DNA of 64,000 bases from Falsirhodobacter halotolerans. Lineage in GTDB: Bacteria; Pseudomonadota; Alphaproteobacteria; Rhodobacterales; Rhodobacteraceae. How positions within the stretch are numbered: position 1 is the first letter of the stretch; the number at the start of each line of letters is the position of its first letter. The stretch is taken from positions 899,501 to 963,500 of the forward strand of contig NZ_JALJAZ010000001.1 in assembly GCF_022899245.1 (NCBI RefSeq), written 5' to 3'. Below the pieces are notes generated by a model that saw only the letters and a program-made list of their open reading frames with translations, ran no database searches and was not told the origin of the DNA. Of this stretch, positions 42,679-53,789 are shown piece by piece. The translations under genes were made by a program, and so were the position numbers.

Positions 42679-42821
42679 GGGCCGCTTGCGACCTACCGCC
42701 CGCCCCCTTCGGCGGGCCGGATCGGGGGGAAGGTGCATCGGAACCTAACGATCCCGTTATCGCTTAGTGAGGGACATCGCCACGAAAGACCGTGACGCCC
42801 AACAGCGAAGAGGAGATACGC

Positions 42822-43334
42822 ATGTCCCAATTTCCCCCCGACAGCGACGCAAGCGGTGCGGATCACCTGAGGCAGAAGGCCGACGAGGTGCGGGCGCAGG
42901 CCGCGCATGAGGGTGCGGCCTTGAAGGACAAGGCGAAGGCCGGTCTGCACGATGCCAAGGACGCCGCGATCGACAAGGGCGAAAGCGCCAAGAACCGCGC
43001 GGCGGACGAAATCTCGCGCACCTCCGACGCCCTTCGTGCCGCCGCACGCGAGTTGGATGACGGCTCGATCCAGCACCAGATGTTCACCGAGGCGTCGAAT
43101 GCGGTCGGCAGCGTGTCCACCGCCCTGACCGACCGCAGCATTTCCGAGATCGTCGAGGATCTGGCGCAATTCGGGCGCCGGAACCCCGCCGCAGTGATCG
43201 GCGGCGCGGTGCTGGCAGGTCTGATCGTGTCCCGGTTCGCCCGGGCCAGCGCCAAGGGCACGAACGCGACCGCAGAGGCGTCCCCTCAGCCGGTGGCGCC
43301 CACCTATCGCCCGAAGGAGACGTTCCATGGATGA
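42822..43334 (+). CDS. Membrane-anchored helical protein (YqjD/DUF883-like architecture)
   Basis: A 170-residue protein not assignable by a firm domain. Residues about 15-95 form an amphipathic, Ala/Lys/Asp-rich helix with LEA-like repeats (KDKAKAGLHDAKDAA). After a polar stretch, NPAAVIGGAVLAGLIVSRFARAS makes one membrane helix near residues 125-147, and the tail is Pro/Thr-rich. This layout is that of E. coli YqjD/ElaB proteins, which anchor ribosomes at the membrane in stationary phase. ATG at 42822 has GAGGAG upstream. It overlaps the next gene by 8 bases. Confidence 0.7.
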   Translation: MSQFPPDSDASGADHLRQKADEVRAQAAHEGAALKDKAKAGLHDAKDAAIDKGESAKNRAADEISRTSDALRAAARELDDGSIQHQMFTEASNAVGSVSTALTDRSISEIVEDLAQFGRRNPAAVIGGAVLAGLIVSRFARASAKGTNATAEASPQPVAPTYRPKETFHG

Positions 43335-43719
43335 TCCCAACCGGAAATCGACAACGGGTCTGATGGGCGATCTGGTCGGCAATGTGAACGAGTTGTTCCG
43401 CAAGGAAATCCAGCTGCTTCGCGCCGAGACGAGCGAGAAGATCAGCCAAGCGTTCACCGCCGTCGGCAAGATCGCCGCAGGTCTGGTCATCGTGCTGGTG
43501 GCGCTGAACGTGCTAGCCTTTGCCCTGGTGGCCGGTTTGGCCGAACTTGGCCTGGGTGCAGGTTGGGCCGCGGTCCTCGTGGGTGTCATCTTCTCCGTGA
43601 TCGCGCTGATCCTGGTGAAGAACGGCATCAACGATCTGAAGGCTGGCCATCTGGCCCCCGCGCGCACCGCCAACTCTCTGTCGAAAGACGCCAACGCGAT
43701 CAAGGACACGGTATCATGA
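43327..43719 (+). CDS. YqjE/holin-X (PF07332)-like membrane protein
   Basis: A 130-residue protein: cytosolic N-terminus LMGDLVGNVNELFRKEIQLLRAE, then two membrane helices (about 50-72 and 80-100), then a polar tail. It is the YqjE/'holin superfamily III' arrangement, in which LFR.E..L...E is diagnostic; no phage genes are near, so it is not a lysis holin. It overlaps both neighbours, giving a tightly coupled three-gene unit. Confidence 0.8.
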   Translation: MDDPNRKSTTGLMGDLVGNVNELFRKEIQLLRAETSEKISQAFTAVGKIAAGLVIVLVALNVLAFALVAGLAELGLGAGWAAVLVGVIFSVIALILVKNGINDLKAGHLAPARTANSLSKDANAIKDTVS

Positions 43720-44678
43720 GCGACACCACCAACCCCGGAAGCAAGAGCGCGCATGAGATCGAGCGTGAGGTCGACCAGACGCGGGACAATCTGACCGCGA
43801 CCATCGACGCGCTGCAGGAACGTTTCTCGGTCGAGACGCTGATCGACCGGGCCATGCAGTCGGTCACCCAGAATGGTGGGGAGGTCAGCCGCAATCTGGG
43901 CCGCACCGTGCGCGACAACCCCGTTCCGTTCATCCTGACCGGCATCGGTCTGGCATGGATGATGGCCAGCGGGAACCGTGGTCCGGCACCGGGTCCGTCC
44001 GTCAACCGTGACGCTCCGGAGCCGCCTGTGACGCCGGTTCACCCGCAACCCGTCCGGCCCGCGCCCTATTCGGCGTCGACCGACATGCCGGTGCGCAGCC
44101 CGTCCCTAACGCCCGCGCCAGGGGATACGACCTCTGGCCCGTCGCTGAAGGATCGCGCGCATGACGCGATGGATTCCGTCAGCGAGGCTGCCGGCCATGC
44201 CAAGGATCGCGTTGCCCACCGTGCCGCCTCGCTTCAGGACGCGGCAGGCGCGCGGTATGACAGTGCCCGTCAGAACATGGCACAGACGGGGTCCGATCTG
44301 TCCCACAAGATCGAGAAGTTCGTGACCGAACAACCCCTTGTCGTGGCCGCCTTGGGCTTTGCGGCGGGGGCCGGTCTTGGGGCGATGTTCCGGTCCACGC
44401 GTCTGGAAAACCGGCTTGTCGGCGACTATGCCGATCAGGCCAAGGCCGCCGCCAGCGAGTTTGCCGAAGAACAGGTCGAAACGGCAAAGGCCGTGGCGAG
44501 CGAGGTTGCCAGCGAAGCGAAGCAGATGGTGAACGAAGCGACGGACGCTTTGGACCAGAAGACGCCGAACGGAACGGACTTCGTGGAGAAGGTGAAAGAC
44601 GAGGCGACCGCCGCGGGTGAACGTCTGGCCGATGCCGCCTCGCGCGGCGCGGCCGACCGGACGTCCGACAAAGGGTAA
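43716..44678 (+). CDS. DUF3618-domain membrane protein
   Basis: A 320-residue protein. The N-terminal DUF3618 block is HEIEREVDQTRDNLTATIDAL with QERFSVETLIDRAM; then FILTGIGLAWMMAS may be a membrane helix, a Pro-rich linker (about 85-145), and a long helical C-terminal half with Ala/Lys/Asp repeats and a second hydrophobic segment near EQPLVVAALGFAAGAGLGAMF. The start overlaps the preceding stop (ATGA). It ends the three-gene unit, whose likely role is envelope or stationary-phase stress; direct function is unknown. Confidence 0.85.
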   Translation: MSDTTNPGSKSAHEIEREVDQTRDNLTATIDALQERFSVETLIDRAMQSVTQNGGEVSRNLGRTVRDNPVPFILTGIGLAWMMASGNRGPAPGPSVNRDAPEPPVTPVHPQPVRPAPYSASTDMPVRSPSLTPAPGDTTSGPSLKDRAHDAMDSVSEAAGHAKDRVAHRAASLQDAAGARYDSARQNMAQTGSDLSHKIEKFVTEQPLVVAALGFAAGAGLGAMFRSTRLENRLVGDYADQAKAAASEFAEEQVETAKAVASEVASEAKQMVNEATDALDQKTPNGTDFVEKVKDEATAAGERLADAASRGAADRTSDKG

Positions 44679-44706
44679 GGCCCGGTTCCTTCGGATCCGC
44701 CCAAAT

Positions 44707-44745
44707 TTACAGCCGCCCTTTTTACGGGGCGGCTGTAAGCTTTTT
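44707..44745 (+). terminator. Strong Rho-independent terminator
   Basis: TTACAGCCGCCC (44707-44718) pairs perfectly with GGGCGGCTGTAA (44727-44738), a 12-bp stem, followed by GCTTTTT. It ends the three-gene membrane cluster 29 bases after the last stop. Confidence 0.85.
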
Positions 44746-44921
44746 ACGGCAATCGGATTCCCCGGATAACCATCTGCGCAATTCCTGGCCTTGACGAAGG
44801 CCATGTGCGATATCGGCGGCCTCCATGTCGCGCGGTCGGGCGGCACACCCGATTAACGATTATAGATCGGACCCCGTTGCCACTGGCCCGCGTTCCTATG
44901 TGCATATCACAGGAGAATGGC

Positions 44922-45704
44922 ATGGACCTCGGGATCAAAGGCCGCCGCGCGCTCATCACTGGCGCCAGCGGCGGCATGGGGCGGGAAACGGCACGGTTTC
45001 TTGCGGCGGAAGGCGTGAAGCTGTTTCTGACGGACATCGACGACGACAAGCTTGCGCCGATCGCGGCCGAGTTCGACGCGGAGTATGCGGCGGGCGACTT
45101 GTCTTCGCAAAAGGGGTGTGAGGAGTTCCTCGCGAAATCCGGTACCGATTTCGACATCTGGGTCCATGCGACCGGGGTGACCGGGGGCAAGGGCGATCCG
45201 CTGCACATGTCGGAAGACGATTGGTCGGATGCGCTGAACATCGACTTTCTGTCCGCCGTCCGCATGGCCCGCCACATGTGCCCGCCGATGATGGACCGCG
45301 GATGGGGGCGGGTGGTCTTCGTGACCTCCGAAAACGTGGCGCAGCCCTACCCGGATGAGACTGTTTACAACTCGGCCAAGTCAGCGCTTCTCAGCTTTGC
45401 GAAAAGCATTGCCATGCAGCATTCCCATTCGGGCATGTTGGTGAACTGCGTGGCCCCCGCCTTCATCGAGACGCCGATGACCGACGGCATGATGGAGAAA
45501 CGCTCTGAAGAACGGGGGGAGAGCTTTGACGAGGCGGTGGAAAGCTTCCTCAAGGAGCAACGCCCCTATCTGGTGTTGAAGCGCCGGGGCAAGGCCGAGG
45601 AAGTGGCGGCGGTGATTGCGATGCTGTGTTCGGACCACGCCTCGTTCGTGACCGGGGCCAATTGGCGCGTGGACGGTGGGGCGGTCGGTTCGATCAACGT
45701 CTGA
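44922..45704 (+). CDS. Short-chain dehydrogenase/reductase
   Basis: A 260-residue SDR. TGASGGMG is the nucleotide motif (about 13-20), followed by LFLTDIDDDKL, which favours NAD. The expected NNAG is replaced by HATGVTGGKG, and the catalytic Ser sits in VFVTSENVAQ with YNSAKSALLSF as Tyr-x3-Lys. It ends with GANWRVDGGAVGSI. ATG at 44922 has AGGAGA upstream. It lies alone between a terminator and malQ; the substrate is unknown. Confidence 0.88.
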   Translation: MDLGIKGRRALITGASGGMGRETARFLAAEGVKLFLTDIDDDKLAPIAAEFDAEYAAGDLSSQKGCEEFLAKSGTDFDIWVHATGVTGGKGDPLHMSEDDWSDALNIDFLSAVRMARHMCPPMMDRGWGRVVFVTSENVAQPYPDETVYNSAKSALLSFAKSIAMQHSHSGMLVNCVAPAFIETPMTDGMMEKRSEERGESFDEAVESFLKEQRPYLVLKRRGKAEEVAAVIAMLCSDHASFVTGANWRVDGGAVGSINV

Positions 45705-45830
45705 TGTGCCAAGGCAGCGACCGGCAGGGCGGGGTGTGTCTGCCCTGCCGGGTGACAGGAAGGATGCCGACCGGCGGCCCGTTCGCATGGGACTCGCCGC
45801 GCGCGGCACGACATACGGACAGGACCCGAC

Positions 45831-47591
45831 ATGACCGATGACCCCTTGATGGAGCGCGCCCGGCGGCTTGGCGTCATGACGGAATACGAGGGCATGGACG
45901 GAACGGCGGTGACACCGCCTCGGTCCACGATCCAAACGCTTGTCGGCATGTTGGACACCCGCGATGCGCCGCCCGAGGCCGATTTGCGCCTGCGCGTCCC
46001 CGACGGCGTGCGCTGTCACGGTGACGAGGATGCGGCGCGGCGTTGGGGTGTGGCGGTCCAACTGTATCAATTGCGGTCCGATCGGAACTGGGGCATCGGT
46101 GATTTCGCCGATCTGGCGGATTTGGCGGCCCTGCTGGCGGCCGAGGGGGCGGATTTCATCGGGTTGAACCCGCTTCACGCCCCGTTCCTGTCCGGCCCGG
46201 AAAGGTGCAGCCCGTTTTCCCCGTCCGACCGCCGGATGCTGAACCCGCTTTACATCGCGGTGGACCGGGTCCCGGGGTTTGACCCGACCTTGGCCGATGC
46301 GGCGACGCTCCACAGGCTTCGGGGGGCCGAGCATGTGGATTATACCGGGGTGGCGGCCTGCAAGCTTGCGACGCTCCGCGGCATCTGGCGCGGGCAGGGG
46401 GCGATGGCCACGCCGGAGGTGACGCATTGGGCCCGGTTCGAGGTGGTGTCCGCCCACCGGGTGGCCTGCGGCGATGGGCCGACCTGGCGCGATTGGCCCG
46501 TGGAATGGCAGGACCCGAACAGCCCGACCGTGCAGGAGTTTATCGCCCGGAATGCGGACGAGGTCGGCTTTTACACGTGGTTGCAGACCGTCGCCGCGGA
46601 CCAATTGGCGATGGTGCGACGGACCTGCCGGGACGCCGGTATGGCGATCGGCCTCTATCTCGATTTCGCGGTGGGTGAGGATCCCGGCGGGGCGGGCAGT
46701 TGGGGTGTGTCCGATGTGGTGGCGACGGCCCGCGTCGGGGCCCCGCCGGATCAGTTCAGCGACGAGGGGCAGAATTGGGGCCTCCTCCCGCTGTCGCCCG
46801 TGCGGATGGCCGAGACCGGGTCCGAACCCTTTCGCCACGCGATCGAGCCGGTGCTGGCCCAAGCCGGGGCGGTGCGGATCGATCACGCAATGGGTTTGTG
46901 GCAACTGTTCCTCATTCCGCAGGACGGCTCGGCCGCCGAGGGGACCTATGTTCGCTACCCCCTGTCGGATACCTTGCGCGTGCTGGCGGAATTGTCGCAC
47001 ACCCACCGGGCCCTTGTGGTGGGGGAAGATCTGGGCAACGTCCCCAGGGGCTTCCGCGCGGTCATGGAGGCGGCGGGCATCCTTTCCTATCGCATCCTGT
47101 TTTTCGAACGGGACGGCGCAGAGTTCACGCCGCCCGCCGATTATCCCGTTCAGGCGCTGGCCTGCCTGTCCACCCACGATCTCCCCCCGTTTCGCAGTTG
47201 GTGGACCGGCGTGGACAACCAACTGCGCGAGGAGCTTGGCCTTGTGACCGTCAGCGGAAACGCCGAGCGCGCCGCCGAACGGCAACAGGATCGCGACCGC
47301 CTTGTCGCCGCCCTGCACCAAGGGGAACAGGAGGTTGATCCGTCCGACATGGACGGTCTGGTGATCGCGGTGCATCGCCATCTGGCAATGGCCCCCTCCC
47401 GGCTTTTCGTCGCCCGGTTCGAAGATATGGCCGGTGAGACGGTGGCGGTGAATGTGCCGGGCACGTCGGACGATCTCTATCCGAACTGGCGGCCGAAGCT
47501 GCGCGCAACCTTTGCCGATATCATGGCCAGCGTCCTGGCCCGCAAGGTCACGTCGGCGCTAAGGGATGTGCGTCCGGCCGAGGCGGATTGA
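45831..47591 (+). CDS. malQ: 4-alpha-glucanotransferase (amylomaltase)
   Basis: A 586-residue GH77 enzyme that transfers alpha-1,4-glucan segments between maltodextrins in the cytoplasm. Catalytic residues are in place: the nucleophile Asp in RIDHAMGLW, acid/base Glu in VVGEDLGNVP and the stabiliser Asp in STHDLPPF. Other GH77 features are SDRNWGIGDFADL and NPLHAPF. ATG at 45831. No other glycogen or maltose gene is in the window, so it probably serves glycogen turnover encoded elsewhere. Length is normal for proteobacterial MalQ lacking the long N-terminal domain. Confidence 0.93.
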   Translation: MTDDPLMERARRLGVMTEYEGMDGTAVTPPRSTIQTLVGMLDTRDAPPEADLRLRVPDGVRCHGDEDAARRWGVAVQLYQLRSDRNWGIGDFADLADLAALLAAEGADFIGLNPLHAPFLSGPERCSPFSPSDRRMLNPLYIAVDRVPGFDPTLADAATLHRLRGAEHVDYTGVAACKLATLRGIWRGQGAMATPEVTHWARFEVVSAHRVACGDGPTWRDWPVEWQDPNSPTVQEFIARNADEVGFYTWLQTVAADQLAMVRRTCRDAGMAIGLYLDFAVGEDPGGAGSWGVSDVVATARVGAPPDQFSDEGQNWGLLPLSPVRMAETGSEPFRHAIEPVLAQAGAVRIDHAMGLWQLFLIPQDGSAAEGTYVRYPLSDTLRVLAELSHTHRALVVGEDLGNVPRGFRAVMEAAGILSYRILFFERDGAEFTPPADYPVQALACLSTHDLPPFRSWWTGVDNQLREELGLVTVSGNAERAAERQQDRDRLVAALHQGEQEVDPSDMDGLVIAVHRHLAMAPSRLFVARFEDMAGETVAVNVPGTSDDLYPNWRPKLRATFADIMASVLARKVTSALRDVRPAEAD

Positions 47592-47653
47592 CGCGAATGA
47601 TCCCGGAGCATGATTTTGCGACGAAGTTGTCGGGGACATGAACGACTGGCGCA

Positions 47654-47672
47654 CGAGATCATGGCGATCTCG
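47654..47672 (+). terminator. Hairpin downstream of malQ
   Basis: CGAGATC (47654-47660), loop ATGGC, GATCTCG (47666-47672): a perfect 7-bp stem 63 bases after the malQ stop. No T-run; weak terminator candidate. The remaining bases up to the tRNA show nothing recognisable. Confidence 0.35.
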
Positions 47673-47854
47673 GGCCAATGATCCCTTGCCGAGGTCACGC
47701 CCTATACCGTGACTGCCAGTCGGAAAGACCTCGCCACGAGGGCGATGGCATCATCGAGCAGGGCCGAACAGGAAACAGAAATTGTCAAACCGGCGAAAGA
47801 AGCCTGACAGTTCGGGCGCTGAGCGCGTGAATGCACGACAGGATTTAAGGTAAA

Positions 47855-47944
47855 TGGCGGAGAGACAGGGATTCGAACCCTGGGTCGGCGCAAACCGACA
47901 ACGGTTTTCGAGACCGCCGCATTCGACCACTCTGCCACCTCTCC
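47855..47944 (-). tRNA. tRNA-Ser(CGA)
   Basis: A 90-nt class II tRNA ending in an encoded CCA. The acceptor strands are GGAGAGG and CTCTCC plus discriminator G, the T-arm contains GGTTCGAATCC, and the anticodon loop is CTCGAAA, giving anticodon CGA for UCG codons. The long variable arm around GTCGGTTTGCGCCGAC is as expected for serine. Confidence 0.95.
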
Positions 47945-48044
47945 GCATCAGGGGTCGTCGTGAGGCGCTCTTTACCGAGGGTGGGGGGGCTTCGCAAGAG
48001 GGTCCGGCACCTGTTTCGACTTTTTTGCGATCCGCATATCGCGG

Positions 48045-48073
48045 TTGACATTGGGGGTGCGATCCTTGATATG
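48045..48073 (+). promoter_or_regulatory. Putative promoter for the rplU-rpmA operon
   Basis: TTGACA (48045-48050) is followed after 17 bases by GATATG (48068-48073). A transcript from here would have a roughly 120-base leader before rplU. The -35 is consensus; the -10 is weak. Confidence 0.4.
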
Positions 48074-48199
48074 TCCGCCGTCTGGCATCGTACGTGGTGC
48101 GCAGACCCGTAATCTATTACGCCCGCAGGGGCGCGCTGTCCGAGGTTTCAACGCCGGTTCGCCGGGGCCGCAGGACGCGGAACACGAAAAGGAAAGACC

Positions 48200-48589
48200 A
48201 TGTTCGCGGTCCTCAAGACAGGCGGCAAGCAATATACGGTTCGCACGGGAGATATCCTGCGCGTCGAAAAGCTGTCCGCGGAAGCTGGTGAAACGATCCA
48301 GTTCAACGACATCCTGATGGTGGGTGGCGACAACCTGACCGTGGGCGTGCCCTTCGTGGCCGGCGCCGCCGTGCAGGCCGAAGTCATCGCCCAGATCAAG
48401 GGCGAGAAGGTCATCCACTACGTCAAGCGCCGCCGGAAGCACTCCTCGCAGCGCACGAAGGGCCACCGTCAGCACCTGACCCTGCTGCGCGTGACCGACG
48501 TTCTGGCCTCGGGTGGCGACAAATCCGACGTGAAAGCTGCCACCGGCACCGCCGATGCGCGCCGCGCCGCACACGAATCGAAGGAGTAA
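48200..48589 (+). CDS. rplU: 50S ribosomal protein L21
   Basis: A 129-residue ribosomal protein. MFAVLKTGGKQYTVRTGD is the invariant start and HYVKRRRKHSSQRTKGHRQ the conserved basic region that contacts 23S rRNA. The C-terminus is extended by about 20 Ala/Asp-rich residues, common in alphaproteobacteria. rpmA follows after six bases. Confidence 0.97.
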   Translation: MFAVLKTGGKQYTVRTGDILRVEKLSAEAGETIQFNDILMVGGDNLTVGVPFVAGAAVQAEVIAQIKGEKVIHYVKRRRKHSSQRTKGHRQHLTLLRVTDVLASGGDKSDVKAATGTADARRAAHESKE

Positions 48590-48595
48590 TCCCCC

Positions 48596-48865
48596 ATGGC
48601 ACACAAGAAAGCAGGCGGTTCATCCCGCAACGGTCGCGACTCGGCCGGCCGTCGTCTTGGCGTGAAGCTCTATGGTGGCCAGCTGGTCAACCCGGGCAAC
48701 ATCATCGTGCGTCAGCGCGGAACCACCTGGTTCCCCGGTGAGGGCGTTGGCATGGGCAAGGATCACACGATCTTCGCCGTGCGCGAAGGCAACGTGTCGT
48801 TCAAGAAGGGCCTGAAAGGCCGCACGTTCATTTCGGTCCTGCCAGTGGCGGAAGCCGCCGAGTAA
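48596..48865 (+). CDS. rpmA: 50S ribosomal protein L27
   Basis: An 89-residue ribosomal protein: [20 protein letters not shown] is the flexible N-terminus that reaches the peptidyl-transferase centre, followed by [13 protein letters not shown]. Normal length. Paired with rplU as in most bacteria. Confidence 0.97.
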   Translation: MAHKKAGGSSRNGRDSAGRRLGVKLYGGQLVNPGNIIVRQRGTTWFPGEGVGMGKDHTIFAVREGNVSFKKGLKGRTFISVLPVAEAAE

Positions 48866-48960
48866 GCCGAACCTGAACAGGTTGCATGCAACAGGGGATC
48901 GGCGTCGAAGCCGGTCCCTTTTTCGTTCCGGGCGATGCCACACAACGAAGGACGATCAGA

Positions 48961-49503
48961 ATGACCGAAACGGCCATGGATCGCGACGTGCAGACCATCG
49001 AAACCCCGCGGCTGGTGCTGCGGCCCGCCCGCCGTTCGGATGTGGGGCTTCTGTCGCTCTATGCCGGGGATCGGCGGGTGGCGAACATGACGTCCTCCAT
49101 TCCCCACCCCATGCCGCCCGGTGCGATCGACGCCTTCGTCGCCCGCGCGATGAAGCTGGGGGCGGAGGAGGCGATCTGGATCATGGACGGCACCATCGCC
49201 GGATCGGGAGAGGTTTTGGGCGTCATCAGCCTGAAGAAGATGGACCGCGACCAGTCCGAGATCGGCTATTGGGTGGCGCCCCCGTTCTGGAACACCGGAA
49301 TCGCGTCCGAAGCGGTGCGCGCGCTGGTGGACGCCAACCCCCTGAGAAACTCCGAAATCTTCGCCTCGGTGTTTCAGGACAATCCGGGATCGGCCCGCGT
49401 GCTGACCAATTGCGGCTTCCGCTATCTTGGCGACGCCGAGACGTTTTCGGTCGCGCGCAACGCCCATGTCGCGACCTGGACCTACATCCGCAAGAACCAA
49501 TAA
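48961..49503 (+). CDS. GNAT acetyltransferase (RimJ/RimL-like)
   Basis: A 180-residue acetyl-CoA-dependent N-acetyltransferase. Motifs: ETPRLVLRPARRSDV at the start, IGYWVAPPFWNTGIASEAVRALV (acetyl-CoA-binding region) and VFQDNPGSARVLTNCGFRYLG (the N-x-S-x-R...GF segment). ATG at 48961. The gene between rpmA and obgE is a recurring feature of Rhodobacterales and may act on a ribosomal or translation-linked target, but that is inference from position. Confidence 0.9.
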   Translation: MTETAMDRDVQTIETPRLVLRPARRSDVGLLSLYAGDRRVANMTSSIPHPMPPGAIDAFVARAMKLGAEEAIWIMDGTIAGSGEVLGVISLKKMDRDQSEIGYWVAPPFWNTGIASEAVRALVDANPLRNSEIFASVFQDNPGSARVLTNCGFRYLGDAETFSVARNAHVATWTYIRKNQ

Positions 49504-51698
<2,195 letters not shown>

Positions 51699-51709
51699 AG
51701 GAGACGGAC

Positions 51710-52960
51710 ATGGACGCGGCCACCTTGATGCGGACGATGGGAACGAAGGCGAAAGCCGCCGCGGCCGAGCTGGCCTTCGCCCCATCCGAGGCGAAGGCCG
51801 CCGCCCTGACCGCCGCCGCCCGCCATATCCGCGCAGCCGAGGCGGACATCCTTGTCGCCAATGCCGAAGATCTGGGCTTTGCGCGGGAAAAGGGCCTGTC
51901 GCCCGCGATGACGGATCGCCTGATCCTGAATGCCGCCCGCGTGGCCGCCATTGCCGACAGCCTGGACGCCATTGCCGCACAGCAGGATCCCGTGGGGCAG
52001 GTGATCGCGGAATGGGATCAGCCCACGGGCCTGCATATCCGCCGCGTGCGCACGCCCTTGGGGGTGGTGGGCGTGATCTATGAAAGCCGCCCGAACGTCA
52101 CGGCGGATGCGGGCGCGCTGTGTCTGAAGGCGGGCAACGCCGTCATCCTGCGCGGCGGTTCGGAAAGCCTGCACAGCGCCTCGGCGCTGCACGCCTGTCT
52201 GGTTGCGGGCTTGCGCGAGGCGGGCCTGCCCGAAGATGCGATCCAGCTTGTCCCCACCCGCGACCGGGAGATGGTGGCCGAATTGCTGCGCGCGACGGAC
52301 TTCGTGGACGTGATCGTCCCGCGCGGCGGCAAGAGCCTTGTGGGTCTGGTCCAGCGCGAGGCGCGGGTGCCGGTCTTCGCCCATCTGGAGGGGATCTGTC
52401 ACGTCTATGTCGATGCCGAGGCCGATCCCGTGATGGCGGAGCGTATCGTCCTGAACGCCAAGACCCGGCGCACGGGCATCTGCGGGGCGGCGGAATGCCT
52501 GTTGATCGACCGTGCCTATCTGGCGCGGCACGGCGACCACCTGATCCGCGCCCTGCTGACCGAAGGGGTGGAGGTGCGGGCCAGCGCCGATCTGGCGATC
52601 CCCGGCACGGTTCCCGCGACCGAGGAGGATTTCGGCAAAGAGTTCCTCGACCTGATCATCGCCGCCACCGTGGTGGACGGCGTGGACGGGGCCATCGCCC
52701 ATATCCGCCGCTTTGGCAGCCAGCATACCGAGGCGATCGTGACCGCCGACGACGCGGCGGCCGACCGCTTCTTCACCCGGCTGGACAGCGCGATCCTGCT
52801 GCGCAACGCCTCCACCCAGTTCGCCGATGGCGGTGAATTCGGCATGGGGGCGGAGATCGGCATTTCCACCGGCAAGATGCACGCCCGTGGTCCGGTGGGG
52901 GCGGAACAGTTGACCAGCTTCAAATATCTGGTGACGGCCGATGGGGCCGTGCGTCAGTAA
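51710..52960 (+). CDS. proA: Gamma-glutamyl phosphate reductase
   Basis: A 416-residue NADPH-dependent reductase for the second step of proline synthesis. [17 protein letters not shown] is the family hallmark; the catalytic Cys lies in [14 protein letters not shown], and [10 protein letters not shown] is also conserved. It starts 12 bases after proB with AAGGAGA upstream. Its last 7 bases overlap the convergent chpT stop. Confidence 0.97.
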   Translation: MDAATLMRTMGTKAKAAAAELAFAPSEAKAAALTAAARHIRAAEADILVANAEDLGFAREKGLSPAMTDRLILNAARVAAIADSLDAIAAQQDPVGQVIAEWDQPTGLHIRRVRTPLGVVGVIYESRPNVTADAGALCLKAGNAVILRGGSESLHSASALHACLVAGLREAGLPEDAIQLVPTRDREMVAELLRATDFVDVIVPRGGKSLVGLVQREARVPVFAHLEGICHVYVDAEADPVMAERIVLNAKTRRTGICGAAECLLIDRAYLARHGDHLIRALLTEGVEVRASADLAIPGTVPATEEDFGKEFLDLIIAATVVDGVDGAIAHIRRFGSQHTEAIVTADDAAADRFFTRLDSAILLRNASTQFADGGEFGMGAEIGISTGKMHARGPVGAEQLTSFKYLVTADGAVRQ

Positions 52961-53529
52961 CGCAAGGCAAGGGCGGTCGGGGTCTCCGTAACCTCGACCT
53001 GCCGACCCAAGGTCGAAATGGCCCGGGCCGCCAGCAGGAAATGCGCCTGAGCGGGGCCAACCTCGCCCACGGCGCCCTGAAGCACCGGCCACAGGTCGGG
53101 CAGGGCGCGCAGGCGGGGGGCCTCCGCCTCGATCCGGTCGGGACCGTGCACGGTGATGCGCCCGCCGTAAGGCATGGCCGTCTCCAGGCATTGCAGCAGA
53201 AGAAACGCGATCTTCACCTCGCGCCGCGTGGCGGACGGGGGCTGCCAGTCGATGACCAGCCGGGTGCCGGCCGTCATCCCGTCCAGGATCTCGCGCACCT
53301 CGCGCACGGGGACCGCGCCGTCCCCGGCCGCGCCGAAGGCCAGACGGAACAGCCGGAGGCGCGCGTTGGCCTGCGCCACGCTTTGCACGATCAACTCCAT
53401 TTCCGGCCCGTTCGGCGCGCCGGTCATCGCCACAAGTTCCAACCCATTGCCGATCGCGCCGATCGGGCTGATAAGGTCGTGACAGATGCGCGAGGCGACA
53501 AGTGCGGCAAGATCGTGGTCATCGGGCAT
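52954..53529 (-). CDS. chpT: Histidine phosphotransferase ChpT-like
   Basis: A 191-residue protein of the HPTransfase (ChpT) family. The phospho-accepting His is in [21 protein letters not shown], a histidine-kinase-like helix; the C-terminal half (about 90-190) is a degenerate ATPase-like domain without the G-boxes needed for ATP binding. In Caulobacter ChpT relays phosphate from CckA to CtrA. ATG at 53529 is preferred; TTG at 53544 would add five residues. It is divergent from the DUF3553 gene, with only 14 bases between them. Confidence 0.9.
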   Translation of the reverse strand: MPDDHDLAALVASRICHDLISPIGAIGNGLELVAMTGAPNGPEMELIVQSVAQANARLRLFRLAFGAAGDGAVPVREVREILDGMTAGTRLVIDWQPPSATRREVKIAFLLLQCLETAMPYGGRITVHGPDRIEAEAPRLRALPDLWPVLQGAVGEVGPAQAHFLLAARAISTLGRQVEVTETPTALALRY

Positions 53530-53543
53530 GGGAGAGCTCTGCA

Positions 53544-53717
53544 ATGAATGACATACTGGAACCCGGAATGATCGTCCGCCATCCGGGGCAGCCCGATTGG
53601 GGCTTGGGGCAGGTGCAGTCGAAGATCGGCAGCAAGATCACCGTGAATTTCGAACAGGCGGGCAAAGTCGTCTTCGATGGGCGCGAGGTGACGTTGCAGC
53701 CCGTCTTCGACGTGTAA
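53544..53717 (+). CDS. DUF3553 small protein
   Basis: A 57-residue cytoplasmic protein: the whole length matches the DUF3553 pattern, an SH3-like fold with the core GMIVRHPGQPDWGLGQVQS and ITVNFEQAGKVVF. Similar short modules in UvrD/CarD-like proteins contact DNA or RNA polymerase, which is only a structural analogy here. It starts 14 bases from the divergent chpT start, so the two share a tiny promoter region. Confidence 0.88.
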   Translation: MNDILEPGMIVRHPGQPDWGLGQVQSKIGSKITVNFEQAGKVVFDGREVTLQPVFDV

Positions 53718-53789
53718 CGCGGTAAGGCAGATGCGCCCGCATATCAAGCGCGATTGCAATTCGAGGGGCGGGCGGCTACGCCTTCGGCC

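Noticed and set aside
43327-43719. Holin-like gene as evidence of a prophage
   Set aside because: No other phage gene is near, and the protein fits the YqjE-type family in a three-gene chromosomal unit.
47702-48051. Short minus-strand frames reading AEWSNAA...SNPCLS-like peptides
   Set aside because: These are translations through tRNA-Ser and its flanks, a familiar false gene call.
48866-48960. AACCTG-AA-CAGGTT between rpmA and the GNAT gene as a terminator
   Set aside because: The two-base loop is too small to fold as a hairpin and no T-run follows.
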